Source of the DNA: Brugia malayi | Lineage: Eukaryota > Nematoda > Chromadorea > Rhabditida > Onchocercidae | Direction: 5' to 3' | Length of the DNA stretch: 64,000 bases | Assembly: GCF_000002995.4 (NCBI RefSeq) | Contig: NW_025062479.1 | Span: forward strand, 20,704,721-20,768,720 | In this document: piece after piece, positions 24,770 to 37,300 of the stretch | Numbering within the stretch: the first letter of the stretch is position 1 | Layout of the letters: each line of letters opens with the position of its first letter | Position numbers and translations under genes: made by a program | The notes under the pieces: generated by a model | What the model saw: only the letters and a program-made list of their open reading frames with translations | Databases searched by the model: none | What the model was told of the DNA's origin: nothing

Positions 24770-27700
24770 TTAGTTTTTGAAAATCCCACCGAGTCCTTTT
24801 TTCATACGAGACGACTTTTCGGACGGCGAACTTCTGGAAATCAAAAGTAATTATTCAGGAGTCATTATAAATTTCAAATGAATTACTACAATTCCTAATA
24901 AACTAAGCATTACAGAGAAGGGAATTAACCACTGCAGCACAGCTGGCGGCATTGTCTGCTTTTAAAAGTAAAACAACTAACCTTGAGTCTTGTCGTGAAA
25001 CAGTCCCGGTGCTTCGACGTAATTCAACTACTTCGCCCATGAGCTGTTCCAAAGTAAGATGGCGTTCTTGCAATATCCGACGATTTTCTTTTTCTTTTTC
25101 GTCAAGCTGTGATTAACTTTCAGATTATAACAAAAAGACTGGCATATCTTAAATTAGTATCAAATGTTTGCAAGAAAACATCTGGTTCAAAATTTCATTC
25201 TAAAAGCACAGTGAGATTTTATATTAACTCAAAAGTTTCAAGCAACCAAAGAAAGCGCTGCCTGGAAGAGTTCGAAAGGCTTTTTCCCAGATGGCTTGCA
25301 AGGACGTCCGATTTACTGCTGACAAACTAGTTAACAAGTATATTAAAACTTCAGATCTGATAAAGGGACAAATCCCAAATGAATGATGCATCTACTGCAT
25401 ATGCTACTAGGAATGAGTTCATATGCTACTAGGGAAATGCTTTTGACAAAACTGGCTAGCTTTAGTGCTTACATTTGACGTGACTGTTATGAGCTTTTTA
25501 CAAAAATTTGAGATAGTCTTTTATCATTCATGAAACTGACCTCCGATTGCCGCGCAACTAATTTTTCTTCACGTTCCATTACTTTGTCTTCGAAAACCTA
25601 AAGAGAAATAATTCATACTGACTTAAAGAGTGTTGGCATTAATTTATAGAAATACCTAAAAAAGATTAACCACAAAATATTCATCGAAATAAACTTTTTA
25701 AAAGCTTACTTTTTCCATATTGCGTTTACGTTCCTCAAGTTCTTTTTCTTTGACCTGTTTCTCATGTTCTAACTGTGTAAAAGGATCTCTGAAACACGAC
25801 TGATTGAATTCAAGGTTGATCTATCAAGCCAAAAATAAAACAGTTAAAAAAAAAAGAAAAAACGAGTTACAGGCTTCAGAATGCAGAAATTTCTTACTAC
25901 TATTTCAAAATTACAAAAACAAAATCATGAATAAACCAGTCATTGTTTGAATTATTTCATATCTAATTTTTTTTTTTTTCTTATTAACTTCACTAAATGT
26001 TCAACTTCCCGTCAAATAAAAAATAATAAGCGTACAAGTACATGGAAAGAGTACAATACTCCGTTTTAAAAGGTAAAATGAAAAGTTAAATCTCGCCGTA
26101 TATACTTTCTCCATCAAACAATAAGTATTTGAATTATGGTGCATTATTGGTAGCAAATGATGATAATGTTCCATACAGTTAAAAAAATTTCAACAGAATA
26201 GTCATGGATTACCTGTCTATTGCATTCTTCGGTCCTTTGTTTAACTGCCGGTAGCGAAAATTCTCATAATGCACACTACGGGTTACTGCGATCAGATCTA
26301 TCAAATTCATCCTGAATTTTTTAACCCTTATTTGCAGAGCAATAAAAAAAGTCGGTGCGAATCGTTAGTTCCAGAAATTTCTTAGCTTTACTAGTACCTT
26401 ATAACAGTATCACGTAAGGCGATGAAGTCGTTATGCTGCAAATTTTCAACCTCAACCGTGCCCCAGCTGTAATCCCTTACGCGACATCGACGACCATTGG
26501 TTTCACGAACCTAAATTACTTGATATTGAAAAGTCTTTCATGCTAAAAAAAAAAAAAAAAAATCGCAAAATATTTTTATGACATATCATAAGAACTACCT
26601 GATTACTGCCAACAATAGCAAATGGAAACCGTTCACGAAGAGGGCCAAACTGTCTTTTCTCATCCTCATCTTCGGTATCCGGAAATTTATAGAGTTTGAT
26701 ACCATTTTCTTCAATCTCTTTGGTTATCTATAAAAGGAAAAAAAAGAACTAAACAGTCAATTATTTAGAAAAATAATAAACAATTATGATTAAATAAGAA
26801 ATCAGTGCAGCCGATTATATCATTTTAGTCCAAGAAAAAGTTCTTTCTACCCTTGAATAAGCATTATAATTACGAATCTAATAAAGACTGCATATCTGTT
26901 AACTAGTAACTACAATTAATTTTACGATTCAACTTATGTTATAAAGAAATAAACGACCTCTCGAAATTTAAAAATGTCTTAATCGTCTTTGAATTCATAG
27001 ATATAGTTTACTTCCTTGCAAAACTTAAAATTTGACGCATCACTATATACTATTCCTTTTTCATCATAGCAAGTACAAAGATTATATCAAACTGTTACAT
27101 AGCCTTATTCGTCATTGCAATATATCTCAGGTAATTGAATGAAATAAGACAAAGAACGAAAAACAAACTCTAATTTCTTAAACATAATAGTTTTAATATT
27201 TTTTTTAACAAATTACTTGGTTTTTGAAATATGATAGCTCATTCACTGTCAACGTATCAGCTTTCGCAATAACTGGAATCACATTGACACGATCATGGAG
27301 CTTCTTCATCATTTCAATGTCAAGTTGTTTTAATCTGAAATTCTCTAACTAATTGCTTGTTCAGCATCAATTGACTTTTTATTCACTAATTTTTCAGTAC
27401 TACATCGGATAAACAATATTGACGTCATAAACATAATTCCACATTCACTGTCAGATAAATTCGTCAAACTTGACTAGTTTCAAAATTTACAAATAAAAAA
27501 ATTTACCCATGCCCAGTAGGGCTGATGAAGTATAGGCAAAGATGCACACGTTTATCGGGAATTATTGCTGCACGTTCAATTTTAGTTTCTTCCGAAAAAT
27601 AATCCAAATATTTTTTCTCGATGTAATTTACGATCGGTTCCCAACTGCAAGCTCTATTACATTTTTAAAATGGAAAGTCTGAAACCGGTAGTATTGTGGG

Positions 27701-28803
27701 CCCCCATCTGATTGAAAACAATGAAGTCATGAGAATCTTAATACGAACACAGTATGAAATTTAAACTATGAGAAGAAAGTAAATTACTGACCATTTGCTA
27801 TTATCTACCGCATCACCAAAGCCTGGGCAATCAACCAATGTAAGGTTTAAAGTTACACCGTTCTCCACCAAACGTACGATTTTCTCTTCAATTTGTACTG
27901 TTCGTGAAATGCGCCGTTTTTCCGTATCTGGGTCGTTAATTTCCGTACAAAACAATGAATTGATAAATGTGGATTTACCAAGACCGGAACAACCTGCCAT
28001 ACAAAATGATGCTTTTACAAATCCTTTTTAGAACAAGAACAGCAATTAGTATAGTCTTGATATTGCATATTGAAAGCGAGATGGAGTGATCCTTGATGTA
28101 ATAAATAATGAACGAGGAATTCGGTTCAAAGTTAAAGCTGTAGTAAAATTGATAAATGAAAATAAAGGATGTATATATAAGTTACATTTAAATATAACTA
28201 GCAAAATTATCGATTCATGTCATTATTATTCTCTCTCTTTCTTTCTCACATAAATGTAAGCGTAATTATTCAAGCGAAATTTACATACATAGGAAAACTA
28301 AAAGAGAATACAGTGAGTAAAATCTTTATAAATTCAGAGATACAAATTTTGGCAGTTCGTTGTTGAAACGAGATAACGTAATCATATACGGCATGTGACG
28401 TACATTTGGAAAAACTCCACAATGAAACGGGGAAACATGCTCGATTTCATGTCATATTATGTACAATAGGAAATAATCTAATAGAAAATTTATTATTTTC
28501 TAATAGCTTGCAGACTTTTTAAATGTAACACAGTTATTACTAATGATTAATCTTGATTAGTCACCCGAAAATATTTGCAGCTTTCCTTTTTATATCCAAT
28601 ATAATTCTGATATAATCAATAAAAATGAACGTACCAACAACCATCAGCGTGAACTCAAAACCATTTTTGATAGCACGTCGAAATACTTGGTTAGGAAAAT
28701 TAGCAAAACCAACATAACTATGAGCATCTTTCAGTTTCGAACCATTCAATGATTTTTCCGACAAACCTGAACCATTTATGTCGATTTGCATCATTGCAGT
28801 CAT
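24770..28803 (-). CDS. Septin GTPase, SEPT7 group, complete, 11 exons (probable UNC-59 orthologue)
   Basis: Exons (minus): 28803-28635, 27993-27792, 27644-27507, 27334-27217, 26727-26599, 26510-26398, 26311-26213, 25788-25710, 25597-25541, 25106-24982, 24833-24770; 1,293 nt, 430 codons, all phases agreeing. Septins are filament-forming GTPases acting in cytokinesis and cortical organisation. Visible in order: polybasic stretch before the G domain (FRRAIKNGF, about 41-49); P-loop GCSGLGKS (57-64); the conserved Thr of RTVQ (88); G3 DCPGFGD (111-117); [14 protein letters not shown]4 AKAD (193-196); septin-unique element [13 protein letters not shown]; charged coiled-coil tail (about 330-400); C-terminus [10 protein letters not shown]. 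The VDNSxCW motif, the retained Thr and the tail ([15 protein letters not shown]) match the SEPT7 group; UNC-59 rather than UNC-61 is inferred from memory of the families. Odd: Cys occupies the usual Glu/Gln of the P-loop and the usual Thr of DTPG. Confidence 0.93.
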
Positions 28804-28841
28804 AAGCAGAAGGCGAAAGAGTGAGAGAAAATGTTGTCTTC

Positions 28842-28848
28842 CTGAAAT
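28842..28848 (-). promoter_or_regulatory. Putative trans-splice acceptor upstream of septin
   Basis: On the minus strand ATTTCAG ends at 28,842, 38 nt before the septin ATG at 28,803. It matches the nematode acceptor consensus, and no convincing upstream coding exon joins to it. It is either a spliced-leader addition site or the acceptor of a non-coding 5' exon. Confidence 0.4.
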
Positions 28849-31344
28849 TTGTCACCTTTCCAATTTAATTCACCTCATGCAAGAAGCAACTAACAGTACC
28901 TCTTGTCACATTACTGCTCTATAACACTTCACCATGAATCATGATTCGCCATTTATTCACTAATATATTCGCTATCATAGAAAATGACTTAACATTGATA
29001 TTGTTTGATAAATCTAACATAAAATATCATTATTTTACAATACTTTAGTGCTGCTTACCGACAGTGCAACATGACATAATATCATAATATCATTCAACTA
29101 TTTATGCGAAATCTTATCATAGCATTTTGTCGTAAAGTACTACCTAGTATACATTCGTGCATTATCCTTCTTGTTAAGCAAAACTTTTTTTGATATTTTG
29201 TGCAAATTAAATATACACATAGTCTTATCATTTTGTAAATTTTCAGTATGTAAAACGCTAACTTTGGTAGTTTCCCTAAGCTCCAATAGCTACTGATCTA
29301 ATTATTACAACGCTAGCAATAATATTTGATGCAAATCGTAGTTATAATCATCAACTGCTATAAACATTAAACGAATAACTGCAAACAGATTAGTCAATTT
29401 ATAATGACTCGTTTGACGATTAGAACTATTTATTTGACGACTAAAACAAATTTGCATAATGATTTTAACTTGTCCACATGTACACATCACACGCATGACG
29501 GAAAAACGTACGAGTCCGCGTCACTTAATCTGAAAACCCCGGGCAACCGTAAAGTATCCACTAGGCTTTGTGTCCTTGAATGAAATATGAGCTAGACAAT
29601 TTCACTGGATTTTCTTTTTATGAAATTTCATCCGTACCTACCGATCGATATTGGTTAGATTATCACACTTCACGCAATGACCACACACTTGCAGCTATTA
29701 TACATTTCCATTTCTTTATTTCCAGTATTCCATATTAAAAAATTATTCAAATCAATTTAATTAGTCCTCATATTTACAGCATATGTTGTGAATTTGGCTT
29801 TCTCATTACTTTTATTGCTTTAATTGATTTAAAAATCACGAATAATTATTCTATGCTGTAAAATTTAGCAGGAAAAAAAAGGAAAAATGTCAAAATATTC
29901 GGTAATAAGAGCAAAAAGAAAAAAAGGGAAAGTCACTATTCATTTATTATCTGAAACAATAAACATAAAAAGTATAGCTAAACATTTTATTGAAAACTTC
30001 AGCATATCATAGATAATTTGATACAATTCATTCATTCATTCATTGTCTCGTGCCTTTTTTTTTTGAACGGAAAAAAAAAGTGACATTATCAGGAACATTT
30101 TCACATGTAATAATAAATATGATTAGGAAAAAGGAAAAAATATTGTAAATTATAAAAGTTAATACTTAACAATAAAAAAAGCTGTTGCCGGAGTGACTGC
30201 CGGAATGATTTAGGATAATTAATTCATATTATATATGAAAATATATATACATTTATCAATTACATATAAATTGGAATTTTTTTAAAATGATAAAGCTTGA
30301 TTGATCAATTGTAATCTGAAAATAAAATCTTAATCCGATTCCCACATATAAAAAAAAAAAGTGTTGCCAGAATGTTCACTTATATTTGCTCTTTGATTAT
30401 AAAACGTCGACATCATCATACAATTGTTCTTTTCTTTCTATTTCATTTCTAATCATTCTTTTTTTTTTTTTTTTTTTTTTTTAAATAGTAATAATTAAAA
30501 TTAAAAATTGGAAATGAAAATTTCTGTAACTTTTAAAAGAGAAAAAAACTGCATTTCTTCCAATATCTAAGAAAAAAAAAACACATTGGAACAGATGGGA
30601 AGGAAAAAAAAGAAAACATAATTCATTGGAATATGTACAAAATACAAGTAACAATGTAGTAAGTAAATCAATACTAATAATAATAATAATTTGAAACATA
30701 AATGGGTAGAATATTTCCGCTCATTTACAAAATAAATTTCTAAAAAGAAAATGATAATATGTATGTAGATCGCATAGTGAATATTAAATTATTATAAAAA
30801 TTTCTTGTCGTCTTTTTTCTTTTTTATTAAAAATACATTCATTATTTATTTCAAAGAATGAAGAAAAAAAACGACTCCTACAAATTGAAATCTTTTTTTA
30901 ATTTTTATATTTGTGTATGATATGTTTACTGATGCTTTAATTAACTTTTATTAACAGCAATAAGTTACTGTCTGATAGTTTGGTGAAATTCGTCGTTTCT
31001 TAAATGAATTTAAGCAATCATCATTTCTTCTTTTGATCATCTGAATTTAAAAGTATCATGATTTTAAAATCCTTAATTTGTTAAATAATAACATATATAA
31101 ATCGCATAATGAATTGAAACAAATTAAATTTAACGACTAAACACTGTTATCAATTATCGTAATAAAGCTAGTAGAAAAAGTTGTTTATATCAACAAACAT
31201 ATCATAAACAAACCATCAAAAAAAAAAAAAAAAGCTAGAATATAGTGTATAAGACAAAAAACGATCAGTTCAGTAAATTAATAACAATTTTAACGAAATG
31301 GAATTATTAATTGCTAAATAAACATATTATTACTCTTCTTGATT
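28849..31344. other. Spacer between RGS gene 3' end and septin 5' end
   Basis: About 2.5 kb with no recognisable exon on either strand. It must contain the 3' UTR of the RGS gene and probably the promoter of the septin. A less AT-rich patch around 29,500-29,600 (with CCCCGGG) is the likeliest promoter position. A candidate AATAAA on the minus strand lies near 30,946-30,952, about 400 nt past the RGS stop; the hexamer is common here, so this is weak. Minus-strand frames at 29,305-29,496 and 30,481-30,699 show no domain. Confidence 0.45.
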
Positions 31345-34300
31345 TTAAGAGTTTCTCGAATTTCCTGCAGTATAGGCAGAATTGGTCGTTTTCGAGGTTT
31401 CTGGTAACCTAAATAATATCACAATTGAAATGATGTAGATTAAAGGTAATATTTCACCAGCAATCAATCTACAGATACTAAAAATCTTACATTTTCTGTT
31501 ATCTTTTTAATAAGAAAGTTAAAAATCATCTATAACAGAAATTTATTAATATTTTACTAAAAAAAAATTTTCACAAGAGGAGCATAAATTGAACCAGTCT
31601 ACCTTGATTGACGTTCATGTTCATTTTCTTTCTGCAACGTTTTATTGGTATTTGAAGTACTTGAATCATTTGTTAATAGATCCAGGAATAATTTTGATTT
31701 CAAAAATCGCCTATAACTATCTTTTGCCATTAACTGCTCAATTCTGGTTTGCGCTAACGAAAACATATTTGGTTTAGCACCATTTTCCAGAGCTGCTTTT
31801 GTTGCTGCACGTGTATCACTGTCTAAATTAACCTAAAAACAAATTTTCTTATCATATAACCATAAGTATGCAATGAGGTGTCAAATTAAAAAAAAAAAAA
31901 AAAAAAAGAATCAAATCTAGGTGATACAAGTAATTTGACTATTACAAATTTTAATGAAACAAATTTAGAAATGACATTCATTTTTGTTAAGCTTCTTTAA
32001 CCATACTTCATTTTATGAACTATAAAAATATAATTTTATTGAAAATTTTAATATTTATTTGTGATACTGCTAAACAAATGATAATGCAAACCTCTTTTGG
32101 TGATTGTTCAGCAATATATTTATTGTATATAGAATGCGCTTTTTGAATTGTTGACTTCTTTCCTTCTTTCATCTTTCGAAATTCTTCACATTCAATCCAA
32201 AAATCAACATTTTCATCGCTGAATTCTCCTTTTAAAAATGTCCGAAACAACAGACAACCATCTTAAAATGATCCAATTTATGTCTATATAAATATATCAT
32301 TTATTCGAGAATATTTTGTTCCAAATATCATTAATTTATTTATAGGTCATAGCTAATGAATTTAATTTGAATTATTCCCGCAAGACAAATTAACTTAGTT
32401 CAGAAAAAAAAAAAATGCAAAACATATATGATGTCTCAATTCGAAAACTAAAATCAACATACATTTATGATTTAGTAAACGTTCGAATGACTCCTGCCAT
32501 TGCATGATTTCTTCCTTGGATGGATACAATGTTGATGTACTACATGAGTCCATTTTACTCTTAATGAAATCCAACGTTTTTGCAAATCTACTACTGCAAT
32601 CATCCTATGTTAAAAATTTTAAATATAAAAAGTATAAAAACAATGCATTTACATTGTTTTTCATTCTTCATAATCAACCAGTGAAATTTCTTTAATTTTA
32701 ATTTTAGTATTTAAGATTGAAAGTGGTAAAAAGATTACAAACTTCTACGTGAATAACCAAAATTGAACTATTGTCGTAAGACAGAAAAAAAAAAAACCAA
32801 TAATAAATAACTTACAATCTTCTCTTCGGTTCGATATCATGCACTTGTAATCGTTGATTTACTTTATCTAAACATCCTTTGGGACTAAAGGTGAATGATG
32901 CTGTCCGCCTTACAGAATTTATAGAATCCTATAATAGAACATGTATAACTCAAAAAGGAAAAATATTAATTAGTGAAATAAATATTATGTGTTTGTGGAA
33001 CAAATTAAATCACGCATAGAAGAGGATTTTTTAAACGTGCATTCTAATTTATCAAAATTTTATGATTTCAGGATGTCAGATTTCAGATGAAAGGTTAATA
33101 TTTATTCACGATATCTGATGCTATCTGACACTGCTTTTTTAAACATTACTAATGAATAGCGATAATATTTGGTCGGTACAAGGTGAAAGAATGAGTACTA
33201 AAATAATCAGTCATTCATATCAATTAATATTAAATATTTAAATTGTATTAATGATAATAAAATTTTACTAAAATTATAGATGTAATAAATTTGAAAATTT
33301 TTAACAATAAGATAACGTATGAAGGAAAGCATAATCTATAACCTCGGAAGTTTTTTCTGTCTCATTTGCGCATAGATACTGAAAATTTGTAGAAGCGTTA
33401 ATAGATTGCTTCAAATCTGCGACACTGGATCCATCTGATGTTAAATCACCTATGATGAAATTTGAAATTAACCTCAAGAGTTATTTTATTAAGATTATTA
33501 ACTAATTATATATACAAAAAAGTACACAGATCTTCTACAGAAATAATATCAACAAACAACTCTTCTGTATAATCTATTATGAAGTTAAAACCATTTAGCA
33601 ACAAAATTAAATCAAAATATTTTTAGTCTGCTTGAAAAGCTAGCTCTTCAATGAAGTTTATTATCTTTGCAATGCAAAGACATCAACCAATTGTAGTCAT
33701 TCCAATATTATAGTCATCATGTGTTATTGAAATTAAAAAAAAAAACAACAAAAAAAATGTAATTTAAAAACTTTGCAAAAACAAACTTGTAGTAGTGATG
33801 AACGGTACACCAATTAGTTTTTGATGTAAATTTTCACTAATTGTTGTACTGGATGTAATACTTGAACTTCCAGCTGTATAATCTAAGTCATTCCGTCGAA
33901 TACTAATTGGTATTTTGGTTGCTGCAAGTGATGTTTTGCCCTTCATATGCAAATTAGTGATACCAGCATCTTCATCACTTCTCGAACACCTCGTGCCACA
34001 TGGTTCAACATCATATGCCCAGCCCGGTTTGCTGCACTGATGTTTAGTTGATAATAATGAAGTCGCATGACCATTTGATGATGGCGATAAAGATGTTGTT
34101 TGATTGTGATGATGATGATGATGATGATGATGACGACGTGTTTGTGAATTACGACTATTCCAATCCGAATTACGCATTATCTAAAATTATAAAAAAATAT
34201 TAAATAATATTAAATTGTTGAAATAAAAGAAGGGAATATATGAAATAATTATAAAAATGAAGAAAATATCAAATTGTAATTACCACTGAAACAGATTGAG

Positions 34301-37300
34301 TCGGAATAATAATATGCATTCCAAATTTCAAAACTTGTAGTAAATTTTTACTTTATCAAGGTATGATGATAAGAATATTAATATCACATTTTTCTACCAC
34401 TTCCTCCCTTCTTTGCCTTTCATTTCTTTTAATTTTTTATACTAGCATAATTTGAGATTTGGATATGAAAAAATCGATTTTCGCAAAGCATAACATTAAA
34501 AATTGACGAGTTAAAAAAATCAAAAAATTTTTAAAGCTTCCACAGCATAAAAAAAATAAAAGGAAAAAATTTGAAATAAACACAAACAACTCATAATTAA
34601 TAATTTCTAATATTAACAAAAAAAAAAAGAAAAAAACTTCATCCTTTTGAAAAATATCAATCAGTTGAAATGAAAAAAAAAAGATGAAAAAACGGGAACA
34701 GAAAACTAACTGAATGTATAAAAACATAAAATATTTATATGTTATTTTAGAAATAGGTTATCTAGTTATAAATAATCCTCATTTCACATAGTGGTTATCT
34801 TTTTCATAAAAAATTTATTCATGGATTATTTCAATAAAAAATCAAATTCTGAAAATAAAAAAACATTGCAATGATAAAAAAATGACAGCAACGATAAATG
34901 AACAGATGAATCAGTGCATTATTATTTTAAATATACTATACAATATATTTTTTTTTTTATTTAAAAATTGATAAAATACTTTTCTTTTTTTATTTAATTT
35001 TTCAGAACGAATCTTTCATCATTTTTCACTGTGATTACGATAATACACGTGTATAACAGTTGTCTATTTTGATAATTAAAAGATAATTACAAAGGAAATG
35101 CCTATATAAAATTACTACACTCATATTATTCTGCAAACATTTTCAAATTAAATTTTAAAGAATTAAAGGAAAAATCCTTTCAAAATATATTAAATGATAA
35201 GGACTGAATGCAAAAGTTGACAAGCAAAAATAATAAAAAATTTTTTCATTAATATGAAAAATACTATTTTCAACGACAATAAAAACAAATAATGTTAGAA
35301 AAACTTATTCAAATTTATGATTTCAAAATTATTCATTATTCCTGAAATGCTGAGTTCGTAAATTTCATACAGGAATAAAAAAAGGAAGTGATAAGATTAT
35401 AAATTATATGCTTTAGAAAGAAATAGGTTCATAAAATTGATTTCCTGTATCTAATGATTATAAATATTATCAATACCAGTTCAACAAATTGAAAGCTAAT
35501 ACTTTTTTATCAATTTATTTTAATCTGTTGATAATACAAGATATTACTTTAGATTTAAAAGAGTTTAAAAATATAAACCATTAATTACTTCATAACATTT
35601 CAGTAATAATTTTAATTGAACGAAATAGAATAATGACGATAAAAAATCCTGTAAATAAGAAAAAAAGAAGAGTAAAACAAATTTAAAAGTGTGCTAAAGT
35701 TAGCTTCATTAATCCTATTTACAGATATCTTCAAAATAGAAATCAGTCCTTTTTATCTATGTAATTAAACATTCGCCCTCATTGACCGATACAATTAAGT
35801 CTGGCTTGGCTCATCTAAATCACTAAATCCCATTAAGTTTATCAATTTATTAAAGCAATTTATTATTAATTTACTTTATCGCAATGCTGACAAATTTATA
35901 TTAACAAAAAAAAAAAAATTAAATGTAGAATTTTTTCAGTACTATGAAACTATTTTTAAGCTTTATATTATCATAACCTAATATATAAAATTTCCAAATC
36001 TTTGAAAAATTTCTAAATCTTTGAATATACCTATAATTCAAGTTTTAGCGTAAATCAAAAGATAAATGATATTTAACAAAAAAAAAAAACTTAAAATAAC
36101 TGGATAAATATGATTGATATATTTTTCTCTGATTCAGTAACGTCAAGATATAAGAGTCGCTCTACTGTTTAAAAACTTCTTAACATATTTAAATATTAAT
36201 TATTAAAAATATACATAATTTAAATATTAAAAATACATAATTTTTAATCACATACAAATTTTCGAACAAAAAATGACACTTTTACAAATGCTGATAAATT
36301 GCTATGATAAAAAAATCAACTGAGTACTGAATTATTCGTACTAAATTCCAAACAGAAAACAAATTTATCAATTTCACACAATAAAATATTTGCAACTCTC
36401 AACCCAAACTTTTTTCTTTCATTACCTTTTTACGCGAATAAAATATTGAGAACATCGACCAAAAATTATTTCCAATTCGTGTGAGATATCATTTTCTTCA
36501 AAAAATGTTATCAACTCGATATATTATTAATATTGCAAGAAAAAAACGTCATTTTAAAATATCAACAAAAGAAAATTAAAAGAAAGTTTCAATTTTATTC
36601 ATCCATTCTTTCATTCATTTATGAAAGAAAGAAGGCAAACAAAAAATTTTAAGAACGAAAATGAATAAAGTAATGAAAATTTTCTGAATGCCGAAAAAAA
36701 ATAAAGGCTTAAATTAGGTTTAATTCCTAAGTAATCTTGTTAGGAGTATATATATATATCGGTTAATTTAATTTTTAAATTCCATTTCCTGCTTTGGTAC
36801 ATGGAAAAAAATAGAATAATCATTACACATTGAATTTTATTTTATTTTTTTGAAAAGATTGAAATGAAACCTCAAAGGAATTAAGAAATTAATAGGCGTA
36901 TATTCCCATGATAACAACAATAATAACAGTGGTAATAGTAAGGATGTAGTGAAGGCGGTAATAGGATAGATAAAGCAAAACGAAAGTATCACATTTACAA
37001 CTAAAAAAAAAAAAATTCGCAGGGAAAAAAAAAAATTTATAATGATCGGAATCATAATTTAAAAAATGTACAAAACTTGCAATTAAAATTCTTTGCTTTT
37101 TCTACTCTATTTAAGTATAACGCATCAATGATAAGGGTAATAAAGTAAATTTTGAATTTAAGAAATACATCAATAAAAATTAATTTTGATCAATGGAAGA
37201 AAAAAAAAAAACCAGTTTTTTCTAAATTAATGGAAGCAAATTATGTTATTAAATAGTCATTTTCCTAAATTGTATATATTAAATAAATATCGCCAAAAAT

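Noticed and set aside
25109..25330. Plus-strand 73-codon frame
   Set aside because: It starts with GTG, lies inside a septin intron on the opposite strand and shows no motif or splice context.
27795..28031. Plus-strand 78-codon frame
   Set aside because: It is the antisense shadow of septin exon 2, which carries the P-loop and G3 motifs.
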